A stretch of DNA of 64,000 nt, taken from Deinandra increscens subsp. villosa. Lineage: Eukaryota; Streptophyta; Magnoliopsida; Asterales; Asteraceae. The stretch spans positions 88,901,578 to 88,965,577 of the forward strand of contig JBCNJP010000023.1 of the NCBI GenBank assembly GCA_039602395.1. The letters are read 5' to 3'. The notes under the pieces were generated by a model. It searched no databases, had not been told where the DNA came from, and worked only from the letters and a program-made list of their open reading frames with translations. Both the position numbers and the translations under genes were made by a program. Below, one piece after another: positions 25,579 through 37,049 of the stretch (positions are counted from its first letter, which is position 1; each line of letters starts with the position of its first letter).

Positions 25579-28205
25579 TGTAGCTTCCACGTTCGACCCG
25601 TTTGTAAAACCCGACCCGTTTCGTATTTTCGCACGTTTTCAATTTTTGATTAAATAATTATCAAGAAATTTTAATATTTATTAAATTACAGGCTCAAATA
25701 ATATTTTGATGATCCAAATCATTTTCCTAAATTAAGTATTCAATCAGTAAACTTCTATAATAATTGTTTCGTTAAAAATGGTAATAAAGCAATTCACGAC
25801 GTTTCGGGTGATTTCGGTAGTTAACTGGGAGCTTCGGTAATAACCGAAAGTCTCGTATGACTCATAAATCACATTTTAAATGTGTAAATATTATTTATTA
25901 AAACTAAAGGTTGATTTGTGTATTGGAGAATTGGTTTTGACGCTTTAAAACGAAAATTTATCAATCCACGATTTCTGTACATTTTCAGTTCGCGAATCGT
26001 CGTAACCGGAAACCCGTAAATCTCAAAATCATATTTTTATGGTTCTATAATATCCTTATACATGTTTTAAGGTTGTGGTTAAAATCTGGTGCAATTTCGA
26101 GTTGAAACAGATAGCGAACGAACAAAGACGAAAGAAAGAAAAATAAATAAAGTTTAAAAAAAATAGTGTTGACCGCTGGAATCGAACCAACAACCTCTAC
26201 TTATAATGCCAGCGCCCAAACCACTGCGCCCAACAGACCTTGTTTTTGTAATTCGTTCTATATATTACTTAAACATTAGTTCGCAGACCAGTTTCTATTT
26301 CCAGCACAGCAACTTCGACCAACTCGTTTTTCTCATAAGTTTGGGCCTAGAAACTTCATTTTTATCCGTTTTTTATCCGTTTTCTCCTGTGGTTCACCCT
26401 AAACGTGCTCTACAAGAACTTCATCAAAAGACACAATCAATCATTATTCTGATTGATCTACAACTGAATGCAAAGATTTAACTATTTCTCCAAGACTTTC
26501 CTTTATCCAAAATTGCAACCCTAGCTCAACCCTCCACTATAAATACCACATCATGTATCCTTAGAAAACCATACACTACAGTTCCCAACCCTCAATTTCG
26601 TCCCAAAGCCTCTCGTTTGAGAATTCAAAAGTCAACGGGTCAGATTTTGACCATCCAATTTCTCAACTTTCCTTTGGTTTTCACAAGTAAGTTTATTCAT
26701 GAAAAATGCTTATTTTACTATTTTCTTCAGAACCCAACTCTTCATTTTTGTTAATTGTTGACTAATCAAAAAGCAACTCTGTGTGTGGACTTTTATTTTG
26801 GGATATTCATCAAATCATAATTTTAATTCATATATTTGTTTTGTAACAATCCTAAAGTGTTTTATGGACCTATGTTAATGTTCTAACAATGTTAAAACTT
26901 TAATTTTATATATAAAGTTTGGATCTTTGTCCAAAAACTCATTTAATTGGGACATTTTATGCATAAATCTTTGATTTGATGATTTGGTTGTAATTTAATC
27001 ATGTTAATCAATTCTGGACTTTTATTAGATCATAAGTATATGACCAAATCCATAAATTTGGCCAGTTATATAATTATGTAAGTTTTGGACTATTTTCGTA
27101 ATTATGGAAACTTTAGAGGAGAAAGTTTAATTTTACTAAAGTTACATTAAATATTCTGTTTTGAACCTTTAGTTTAAGAAATTACTATTTGAACCCTATA
27201 ATTAAGAATTTTCCATAATTAACCCTAAGTTATACGAATTACAATAAAGACCATAAACTTTTGTCAATTTTACAAAATAGTGATAAAGTCTAGAATAGAT
27301 TAACATCGCCGTATTAGCGTAATCATAATAAATATTTTTGACACCTAAAATAATAATAACAATCCCCAATTAATCGGAAGTCCTACAACTTTAGTCGTCG
27401 TGTCTTCTTTGCTCTTATTATTAATCGTTCGTTAGGTATTCGTCGGGTTTAGTTCTTTATCATCTCGGCGCTATTCTCGTCACTCTATTTTTTACGCTCT
27501 AGGTGAGTATTCATAGCCCCATTTTTGTTTTATGTTTTGGGGTGTAACATGTACACTTATCGAACTTTCGTACTATATATTTTTCATTTAACTCAAATGC
27601 GATTCTTGTTCGTTATTGTGTGTTTTGCTTGTATGTGAACTGTATGTCATATTGCATGTTGTTTGTTCATTATATTTCATGATCATTCGCGTAACATTAA
27701 CTGTAAAAAGCCTGGGTTCCAATAATAGATCTATTGGGGGTGACGTCCCACTTGACTTGACCGGTTTTAGCGTCGAGTGATTGGTAACCTAAATATCAGG
27801 ATTGGTTTATGCACCACTCTAGTACTTGCTTTATTTCATTACATGTTCTTTCATACTTATGCATTTCCACGTAAAGTTAGATCGCATGTTTTCACTTACA
27901 TTCTAGGCTAAACCTATGTTTACTCACCAACTACTTTGTACTTGACTCTATACTTTGTACATGTTGCTGGAAACATTATTTGATGTGAAGAACTTGATGT
28001 GGACACGTATGATTCTTTTGGACTTAGTGGTGACCTTAATGAACAATTATTGTAATTTGTATGTTTGGTTTATGTGTTCTACTTTTATTTTTTTATTAAT
28101 GATATGGGTTTTGATTAATATATATCGCAACGTTAATTTTAGTGTTGTGAGCATCTGGGCAATCCTCGCGTCCGGACGTATTCCGCCATCGGTTGGGGTG
28201 TGACA
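25579..28205 (+). mobile_element. Solo LTR, 2.6 kb (Gypsy type), nested in Copia-1 integrase
   Basis: Ends TGTAGCTTCC...GGGGTGTGACA, flanked by TTCAG (25574-25578) and TTTAG (28206-28210), a 5-bp duplication with one change. Excising it joins the integrase motif ERKHRxLLNVARTLLFQSGV on the minus strand. The 3' third matches the LTR fragment at 15130-15952. No internal region is present. Confidence 0.85.
26168..26239 (-). other. tRNA-like module with A and B boxes inside the solo LTR
   Basis: On the minus strand, gcgcagtggtttggg (A box) is followed by ggttcgattcc (perfect B box) within 72 bases. Acceptor and anticodon stems do not pair well, so this is unlikely to be a functional tRNA. It is a SINE-like or tRNA-like insertion in the LTR. 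Confidence 0.6.
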
Positions 28206-28210
28206 TTTAG

Positions 28211-29108
28211 CAGATTCTGTGTTTCCTCTCAACAACTCCATTTTGTTGAGGAGTATGAACACAGGAAGTTTGGTGGATGATACATTTTTTTTGTAAAAAA
28301 ACCCTTGAATACGTCTATTGGTGAACTCACTAACATTATCACTGTGAAATTTTTTAACACATTTTGCAAATTGAGTGTGAATGAGACTAACAAAACTTTC
28401 AACACGGGAATATACCTCATCTTTGCTTTTAAGTAAATATATCCAAACAACCCGGCTATAATCATCAACAACAGTCTAGAAATATGTAAAACCACCTCTA
28501 CTTGTTACTTTATAAGGACCCCAGACATCCAGGTGAACTAAGTCACCTACAGATGATGATTTATGCTCACTTTAAGGAAATGGCTCCTTGTGTTGATTTG
28601 CTTTATGACAAACTTCCCATGGAGAAGTGGAAACATATTTAGTCAGTTTTAAATAATTATTTAATGTTTTCAAAAGAGCATCTGCTGGATGTCCTAGCCT
28701 TATATGCGATAAATCAATTTGATTAGACACATTAAAACACACCTTAGAACACACAGGCAAATCACCATACAGTAGTACAAACCATCTACTTGCCTACAGT
28801 CACCACAATTCTCTTGGAACACAAATCCTGTAAGTAGCAATTGTTTTCATCAAAAAGGAAACTCAACTTATAATCCTTAGCCAATTTATGAACAGATATC
28901 AGGTTAACATAGTAGTTTGGGACAACAAATACATCTTGCAAAACTAAACTATTTACAAGTTGCAGATTTCCATTTTTTTCACAGTTGTAAAAGTCCCATT
29001 TAGATGTTTGATTTTTATGTTAAACTCAGACACATCAACAAAATTAACAATGTCTTTATCAGAAGTAACCATTTGTTGGTTTGCCCCAGAGTCTATGACC
29101 CAACCCGA
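28211..29108 (-). pseudogene. Copia-1 integrase core, GAG-pre-integrase and protease remnant
   Basis: The minus strand gives integrase core pieces (28495-28229), then the zinc-binding pre-integrase LSHIRLGHPADALLKTLNN (28760-28572), and further right the protease region with WVIDSGANQQM next to 29108. Stops interrupt all of it. The next insertion (29109-33528) split the protease at its active-site region. Confidence 0.85.
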
Positions 29109-30110
29109 TGTAACACCCCAAAATTTTATGACCTAAATTAAATACGTGTGCTATATTTGTTAAGTAGCTGAAATATATGTGATGTAATATATATACGTAT
29201 AATAGAGAAACGTCACGATTCACGTACGAATATTCGACACGACACTCGAGAAAACGTCAAGAGACGTATTTATAGAATATGGTAGATAATGAAAAATAAA
29301 GAACGTGAGCGCAGGCGGATCTTAAATCCGAGTTGTGACGAAGCAGAAAAACGCAAATTAGTGATATAGGCCCGCTTTGTATATACACCTGAGGTACAAC
29401 CAGAAGTGGCACTAGAATTAGTCTCGTGCAGGTAGACATTACAGGCCACTGTGGAAAACAAATAAGTAGTATTCATGAATACATATCACTTACTAACAAA
29501 TAACTAAGGGACTATTGATGTCCAGAAAAGAAGTTCAAATCTTTTAAAAATGCGGATAAATGTTTAACGTACGCAGAAGGTTAAAACAGAATGACAGAAG
29601 CTTCACGATAAATTTCAACTTTAGGGAATTCGAAGCATATTCCGGTGGAATTCATAATCAGGCTACCTTATGTAGCTAAAGAGTTATGACACCACCTAGA
29701 TACTATGTGATTGATAAATGAAAGAGTTCCTTTATTTTGAGAAACTTATTCTTCTAAATCGTTAGCTAGACTGTTCGTTAGGAATTCGTTCCTAAAAAGC
29801 GCTAGCATCAGTTATAGAAGTGCGGTTCACATTCATATTGTGAACAAGACTTCGTGAATAGAATAGTTAAAGTATTACCTTATAGGTAATAGAGATAAAT
29901 GATAGATTGTCATTGAAAGTTTGTTACGATGTTAAAATCGTAGCCCAGGAACCAGATGGTTCATATGAGATGGATGCATTAGATGCATAAAAAAGTTTCC
30001 GGATTAATCCGGGAAAGGAAAGAAAGGTGAAAAAGTAAAGAACTCATTGTGAGTTAATTCACAGTTTGAGCAGGTTTCGAGGACGAAACCTTATTTAAGG
30101 GGGGTAGAGT

Positions 30111-33100
30111 TGTAACACCCCAAAATTTTATGACCTAAATTAAATACGTGTGCTATATTTGTTAAGTAGCTGAAATATATGTGATGTAATATATATACGT
30201 ATAATAGAGAAACGTCACGATTCACGTACGAATATTCGACACGACACTCGAGAAAACGTCAAGAGACGTATTTATAGAATATGGTAGATAATGAAAAATA
30301 AAGAACGTGAGCGCAGGCGGATCTTAAATCCGAGTTGTGACGAAGCAGAAAAACGCAAATTAGTGATATAGGCCCGGTTTGTAATAACCGTAATTAAAGA
30401 ACGAACGTCGCTAAATAACACCGAAGCGAAGTTAGAATATCAGGTAATGCTAAATACTTGATTTATAATCGTTATAAAATATATTTATGATGTTCGGCAC
30501 GAAAAACGGTGGAATCAGTAACCGTTGCTGTTACGCGATAATAACCGAAACCAATTCGGTTAGCCGTTTGAGATGATTATAACGCCTCGGCAAAGTATAA
30601 ATAATTATTATAATATTTATTAAGAGATTCAGTCGAGAAGACGTATTCGGTCTGTCAAACGGCCGAGGTCACAACACTGATTAGACGCGCTTTCTACCGC
30701 GTAATAACTGAACGCTCATCGGTTTGTGTTTTAACCGGAGAATAAATATTACGAGTATATTTATTTGACTCCCGTAATATTTTAGTTATTCGAGAATTTT
30801 TATAAACCGTTTATAAAATATTAAATTATTTTACGGGTACAGATTACGGGTATACAACCTACTTATTAAATATTATACTCTATTAAAAAGGATTGCTTGA
30901 TCCTTACTCTTTAAAATGATACGTGTCGAATTGATCTATGAATCAGCGAACATTTTGATTTCTCAGCAAAATATGTGTACGAAGTTTTGTAGAACTGATT
31001 TACATATAAATACATACACACACAACTATTGAATCACAAATATGCACACATACACATACGACAAACAAATAAAAGAAAAGAGGAGAGAGAGAGACTAAAC
31101 CGTGAAGCCTTCCCCCTCTCGATTTTTCTCCGGCCAAGCAGCCTGTCGGCGCACCAACTTACCGGCGACACCCCTGCTCCCTCTTTCCCGTTCGACTTTC
31201 CGGTAGGCAATCCAAGCCGGTGAACCTCTGCTCGATTTCCGACGTCCTCCCTCTCTTCTTCGTGACCCAGAAACCGGCGACACTTTGCTGGCCGGCGTAA
31301 GCAGCAAACCCAGCAGCCACGGCGACGGCTGTGGCGGGCCTCCGACCACCGAACAGCGGCGGTAACAAGAAGGTGATGACCGTGGTGTTGGTTACATATT
31401 AAACAAAATGAAACGGGATTAAAACCCGTCTTTACTTTCGGTCAACGTTTCGGTGGCATAACGAGGTCCAAACGATGAACCGACAACGGGGAAATGCTCG
31501 TGGCGAGAAACTAGTCGGGAAGGACTACTCGTTTATCTAAAACGGACAACTTTATTATTCGGTTATTTTGGACTCGTTTCACGACCCGTCAAAGAGGTAA
31601 TCAAGTTAAATATTTGTTATTTTTACACATATTATGATTAAGTTAAAGTTTATATGAAGTTATAATAAAACGGGATAAATGATATATATATATATATATA
31701 TTAAGATGAATAAATATATATATATATGATTATTAATCAGTTTTATTTATTAAAATTGATTAAAAAGGATATTTAGTATTTAAATATTAAATATATATAG
31801 ACATATATATTTAATATAAACGATTTGATAAAATAACGGGTTAAGGAATGTTTGAAACATATATAAAATATGTTAATATATATATTTAAGTGTTGAAATG
31901 AGAAATTAGGGTTTTCTAGACACTGTTCTGTCAAACCCGAGTACACGGTAATGAACCAAGCTTTGAAATTTTAAAGCATGTTATAAAATGTTATAACGAA
32001 TAATACCCTAAGTCAGTTTTGAATGAAAATGAGTTTTGCTATAGAAACGAGAAAAATATGTAATTAGGGTTTCGGAATATAATATAAAATAATCCGGAGG
32101 GTATATGGACTTAAATTTTAGTATGGTAACATGTTTACATATATATTAAATATATATGAGTTCAAATTTTGATAATTAATAATTAAATTACTCGGTGCAA
32201 CGATTGTAGTAATTCCGCCTCATGGTCGTCGATTACGCCTACACGTCCGGTAACGATCGTCACCAAATTCCAAACCCCGTGACTATTCCTCATAGTAATT
32301 CCGCCAAATGATCAGTCATGAGGAAACACGAGCGGTAAATGTTAAGGAGCAAAGACTTGAAAAAGATATAACAAAATATGTAAAGGGGGCAGAATGGTCA
32401 TTTTGACTATTAAGGGTATTAACCAATAAAGAGTTGGGTTTTGGATAATGAGTTAAGTCTTAAAAGTGATTTGTAACATTTAGGATGTCTTGATAGGGAC
32501 ATTACGTTAAAGGCATTAAGAAACTGATTCACAAGAACTTAACCCAAGAATAATAGCTTTGCAAAGCTAAGGTGAGTTCTATGAGCCCTCTTTTAAATTG
32601 TTTAAATTCTTTAAACCATTTTGGGCTGATGTACATAACGTTTTGGTGAAAATACTCTCAACTGTTATAATTGCTTGTTATATGTATTGGTTGTATGGTG
32701 ACGAGTAGAGGAAAGATAGATTGCCATTTCAATGTTTCTAGTAGAATAGATTAAGAATGGTAATCGAGAAAAGACTGGTGAGTAAGGGACTTCTGAAATA
32801 AGAAGTTAAATAGTGTTGTCCCAATGGTGTCAAAACCAAGCGTCAAAGCTAAGCGGCGTCAAAGCCAGAAAGCGTCAAAGCTAGGCGGCGTCAAAGCCAG
32901 ATAGCGTCAAAGGTAATCGGCGTCAAAGCCAGAAAGCGTCAAAGCTATATAGTGTCAAAACTAAAGGGACTGTTGCTACACGATGTGTTCGTAAGGCAAA
33001 TAGAAACAATATTTTCCTAAGATAGCACTTAACATTAGGATACATTCTTAGTGTGAGACAAGGATGACAAAGCAACAGAAGGTTAGTCTATTCACAAGGT

Positions 33101-33528
33101 TAGGGTATGTGAATACATGTACTATATGCTTTGTGTTTAATTGCATAAATGTGTTCGACAGACCTAAGTGCCTTCGAAAGGTAAAGTTTTTCCAAAAACG
33201 TAGAACTCACCAGCGTAAGCTGACTTGTTAAGTTATGTATGTCAGATGAGGCTGGACCTTCGGATAGAAAAGGGAAGGCTGAGATGTGAGCAGGAACTAG
33301 GGGGCATACACTATCAAGAGAATATCAACTGTCAAGAGAAGACATTTTGAAGACTGGCATAGATATATAGTTATCTTTTGTATTCGTCTCTTTTACAATG
33401 TAATACTTGGCGTATCAATAAAAAGTTTCTAATTTCCGCTGCTTTAGTTATCTCTGTTCTACCTTGTGTTCATGAGTAAATCCGATGCGTGACCGCTCCT
33501 AGGGCCAAGTCTGGGAGTGGGTGTCACA
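30111..33528 (+). repeat. 3' LTR, 3.4 kb
   Basis: TGTAACACCCCAAAATTTT ... GGGTGTCACA. It contains a GC-rich segment (31090-31380), AT microsatellites (31680-31900) and the tandem array at 32820-32960. Its last ~170 bases are the counterpart of 10204-10370 in the other solo LTR. Confidence 0.85.
32820..32960. repeat. GCGTCAAAGC tandem array in the LTR
   Basis: Nine or so copies of a 15-17-bp unit (gcgtcaaagctagrcg / gcgtcaaagccagaaa), arranged as ~32-bp doublets. Confidence 0.85.
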
Positions 33529-33533
33529 CCCGA

Positions 33534-34350
33534 CCTCTCTGTGCCGGACCCAAACACATAAACAAAATTGATAGAAGGATTCAAACAATTATTTGTAGAA
33601 TAATAATCAACTCTACTTCCCACATTATTATTTGGAGCAGTATCACCAGTTTTATCATCAAGTAATCTAAGCAGCCTGGAAATCTGCTCAGAACTAAGAG
33701 AGGTACCATTTGAAGTGGACACCTTTCACTTGCAGAGTTACTGAACCCTCCAGTCTACCCCCTTGATTACCTTTAAAGGTCCTTTGTTTATATCCAGGTG
33801 GATAATCTATAAGTTCAAAATATTTTTCTACCAGGCGACCAACTTTGTTACAATGTGTGCACATCAGATTTGTGATTGGACCTCTATTAGGCCTTCTAGT
33901 ACTGTCTGAGAACACATTTGATTTGGTTACAAAACCTACAGTTTGCCCTTTAGAACTAGTATTGTTATCCCTATGTGATTCCTCCCTTGAGACTGTAGAA
34001 AAAAAGATGTTTTTAAGGTGGGAAGGGGATCTCTGGTTAACAAACTAGTCCTAACTGGCATGTACACATCATCCAACCCCATGAGAAATTGCATGAGTTT
34101 GATTGATGAACTAAACTCATTATATTTTTTAGACGCATCACAAGAGCGAGAAGGTAATTGAACCATATTATCAAATTGTTTCCACAATTTATTAAATTTA
34201 TGATAATATTCAGACACAAATGAACCACTTTGACTAGCAGAGTTAATTTTCTGATATAAGTTGAAAATAAAAGAACCGTCAACCTTATCATATGTTTCTT
34301 TTTTATCAGCCCACACAGTAGAAGCAAGTTTAGAGTGTACTTGTCCTACA
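33534..34350 (-). pseudogene. Copia-1 gag, 3' part
   Basis: The minus strand encodes Copia gag pieces: VDGSFIFNLYQKINSASQSG, YYHKFNKLWKQFDNM and LMQFLMGLDDVYMPVRTSLL (34316-33936). Then comes a degenerate CX2C knuckle region and a linker (33722-33534) leading to the protease across the 29109-33528 insertion. It contains several stops. Its N-terminal part continues at 46349-46654 across Copia-2. Confidence 0.85.
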
Positions 34351-34355
34351 TATAG

Positions 34356-35545
34356 TGTTGGAAATAGAGTGTCCTGACCCGACGAATTAACGAACCCGAC
34401 CGATATTGACCCGTAAGAGTTACACCCGGGTCAACGGACTATTAAATCTAATTAATTGTTAATTAGTATTAAACGAACTAAATGGTGAATTAAATAAATA
34501 TTAATTATTTATTTAATTAAAACGACAAACTTTTCGGCTCAAAATTACTCGGTAAATAAATGACGGACTGATCAGTTGTTACCGGATTAACAAACTGATC
34601 GGTTGGTGGATTAAAAGGGAATCGCGACCGGGCCCAGTCCGTCAGGCCCTGGTCCGTGATTTAATATTAAAAGAGAGAGGGAGGAGGTAGATTGGAAGTG
34701 AAGTCACAAACCCTAATCCCTCTTCTCTCTCTCTGCCCCGATCCAAGCCGAAGCCGGCCCCTCCCGCCGCTGCCGTCCGATCGCCGCTACCACCTCCACC
34801 GCAATCCCTTTGTGATCTCCGATGGATCCATGTCTTGCCAGCATATGAGCCCAACTCAAAAGTGAAGCAGTCGCAGCCCGAGCCGAAGCCGCAGCCCGAG
34901 CCGAAGCCGAAGCCGCAGCCCGATCCGCCGCCGCCACCGCTGCCTCCTCCGCGCCGCCGCGTGACCGCCAACCAGTGGTCTTCGCGCTACCGGCGGAGCC
35001 GAGGCCACCGCGTCCGGTTCCCTCGTCGTGGCCCGCACCCCTATACCCGCCGGCCACCGCCACCGTGTCACCTCCGGTCACCGGTGATGAGATCATCGCG
35101 GGGACTGTTCCGGTCGCCATTCCGACGGAGAAAGCTTTGTCACCACCACCGGTGGTATCTCTACCGCCGCCGCCGCCACTACCGCCGCCGCCGCCCAGGG
35201 CCGCCGCCGCTGATTCTGCCGTTGACGATTTCTCTCGCAGGTTCGAGTCAGATGTCACAGTTCGTCCTAGCGCGAGCTCGTTGAATCCGGGTGTCTCGAG
35301 CGGTTGCTCGGATCCCGCCAAGGTATATCTAATTCGTTAGATATTTAATTTAAATTATTTGGTTATTTATTTTGAATAAATATTTTTCTGTGTTTGTCGT
35401 GATACGGTGATTGATCCTGTTACAGTTACGTCCGCGTGTTTTAAATCGTTTCCGCTGCTAAATTAATCTAGTATTAATTAATTATTAAATCGGTTTTAAT
35501 AAAAATTAAAATCGGTAACCCGGATCCCACTGTAAATCCCCAACA
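34356..35545 (+). repeat. Copia-2 5' LTR with embedded coding exon
   Basis: Outer parts are AT-rich. The middle (about 34730-35320) is strongly GC-rich with proline/alanine-coding repeats. See the exon entry at 34822-35322. Confidence 0.95.
34822..35322 (+). CDS. Putative LTR-encoded first exon of Copia-2 gag
   Basis: An ATG at 34822 begins a frame of exactly 167 codons (501 nt) ending at a consensus donor, GCCAAG then GTATAT, at 35322/35323. The matching acceptor (branch-like ctgat, pyrimidine run, TTTCAG) is at 40438. Exon 2 from 40439 runs 11 codons in phase into the gag ATG at 40472. The product would be an Ala/Arg/Glu-rich N-terminal segment (EAVAARAEAAARAEAEAAAR), a Pro-rich middle and FSRRFESDVTVRPS near the junction. 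In this copy codon 9 is TGA; the 3' LTR copy has TGC there but is 4 bp shorter later, so neither LTR encodes the full segment. Splicing and the translation start are inference; no other plant Copia with this layout is known to me. Confidence 0.55.
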
Positions 35546-35546
35546 G

Positions 35547-35558
35547 TGGTATCAGAGC
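35547..35558 (+). promoter_or_regulatory. Copia-2 primer-binding site (initiator tRNA-Met)
   Basis: TGGTATCAGAGC one base after the 5' LTR. It lies inside the predicted 35323-40438 intron. Confidence 0.95.
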
Positions 35559-35996
35559 CATTATCACCGCGCGCAAACCAGAACCGGTCTTTTCACAACC
35601 GGTAGTTCGCAATTTCGATTTAAATCCAAATTGCGAATTAGAATTAATTTATTTAATTAATTTAAGGAAAATTGGATTTAAATAATCCGAACTATCAGTT
35701 GTTGGCGTACAATAATCCCAACTGCATAAATTGTTCCTGGCAGTCCCAACTATTTACTTATTTTGTTTTAAAAAACCTTCCGTTAAGTTTTTTTAACCCC
35801 GTTAATACTGGCTTACGTGGCATCCTACATGTCTTGTCCAGTTGGCATTTAAATGATGTGTAATTATTTTTGTTTTTCATTTATTTGTTTGGCAGAATCC
35901 TTAAAAGAAATCCCCAAATCAAATTTGCCCTAATCCATCGCATCCTTCAGTTGCTCCCATCGTTTTCTCCATCGCAGAACGAAGAAACTGAAGATC

Positions 35997-36498
35997 ATGT
36001 CTTCATCTTCTTCCTCATCCGCTTCTTTAAACCGAACGAAGTTATTCCAAGTAGGTAGCGATGGCAATATCTACTGTCATCGCCAATTAGTTGCTGTCAA
36101 GAGGACGGCCGGGGGTCACACCATAAGACCAGGCGAGGAATTTTACGGATGCTCCATTTGGCCGGTAAGCAATCAAGGTTGAAATTGATATCCCTTTATC
36201 TCAAACTGATGAATTTTACGAATTTCCTTGTTAGGAATCGAAATGCGGTTTTTTTATTTGGAAGGAAGATGTTGACAGAGCCGTTTGTAGCCAGGAATTA
36301 TACATGATGCTTGAAGCTAAAAACATGGCATTAGAGGATATTATTGCTGATTTGAAAGTGCAGAAGAGGAGCATAGAAGAAGAGAAAAAAAAGATCGACG
36401 AAAAGTTGTCAACTTTAAAATGCAAGATCAAGAAGTTTCTTTGGTTTGCACTATGTGTTGTAGTGGCACTGTACTCTCTCAAATTCCTGTTTGGATAG
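35997..36498 (+). CDS. GRF-type zinc-finger protein with C-terminal membrane segment
   Basis: Two exons, 35997-36164 and 36235-36498, joined by a 70-bp GT-AG intron in phase 0, give 143 residues. The N-terminus is serine-rich (MSSSSSSSASL). The GRF zinc finger has IYCHRQLVAVKRT, FYGCSIWP and, across the intron, KCGFFIWKED, with Cys-His-Cys-Cys ligands. A coiled coil (about residues 80-122) and a single hydrophobic segment (FLWFALCVVVALYSLKFLFG) end the protein. GRF fingers bind nucleic acid. Small GRF-plus-membrane proteins of this kind are common in plant genomes and often ride on MULEs; no function in transposition is established. The reading frame is intact. Confidence 0.75.
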
Positions 36499-37049
36499 TT
36501 TAGAGTTTGATGTTTGGATCTGATGACTGTGGTACTTTCCATGAATGTTTTGTTGTAATGGCAGTTTCAATATAATCAAAATTTGTGTCCATTTGAGGAT
36601 GTATGTAATCAAGTTTGAGATGTAGCACTCTCATTTCACTTTATCTAGCCTCAAAGTTCATTGAACTACTTCATTTATTCTCTAAACTGTTTGGCATAAA
36701 AGTTCATTGACTTGCCTCAAACTGTTTCTGTTGAATCCCATGTTTGAATATTTAATTTTAGTGCCAACTATATAATACCACAAAAGCCACAAACCATTCA
36801 TAGACATCATGTTTAATCTGGTTATATAACGTGGCTGAAATTCAAACAAAGTACACAACCAAATGAGATTCTTGATTATAATAGATTCTTGACCCATTTG
36901 ACAGACCCATTTGGCAACAGTGGGTCAGGTCTTGACCCATTTGGCCATCTAAAATCAATTAAAATCATTTAAACAACACCATCTATTATAATTCAAACAA
37001 AGTAGACAACCAAAATGAGATTCTTGACCCAAAAAACATTCTTTATACT

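Larger units (their letters stand above)
29109..33528 (+). mobile_element. Defective LTR element with 3.4-kb LTR, nested in Copia-1
   Basis: Flanked by CCCGA (29104-29108, 33529-33533). Bases 29109-29374 repeat the first 266 bases of the 3' LTR (30111-33528) almost perfectly, so they are the remnant of a 5' LTR. The rest of that LTR and most of the body were deleted. 29375-30110 is a 736-bp internal remnant ending in the Gypsy-type signature gaggacgaaaccttatttaa and a polypurine tract aaggggggtagagt directly before the LTR. No intact protein remains. Confidence 0.85.

Noticed and set aside
31029..31368. Overlapping frames in the GC-rich segment of the 3.4-kb LTR
   Set aside because: Frames on both strands are similar in length and composition, with no recognised domain or splice partner.
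34642..35340. Several long overlapping frames on both strands in the GC-rich part of the Copia-2 LTR (also 45443-46137)
   Set aside because: They are shadows created by GCC/CCG repeats. Only the plus-strand frame that ends at the splice donor has an independent reason to be coding.
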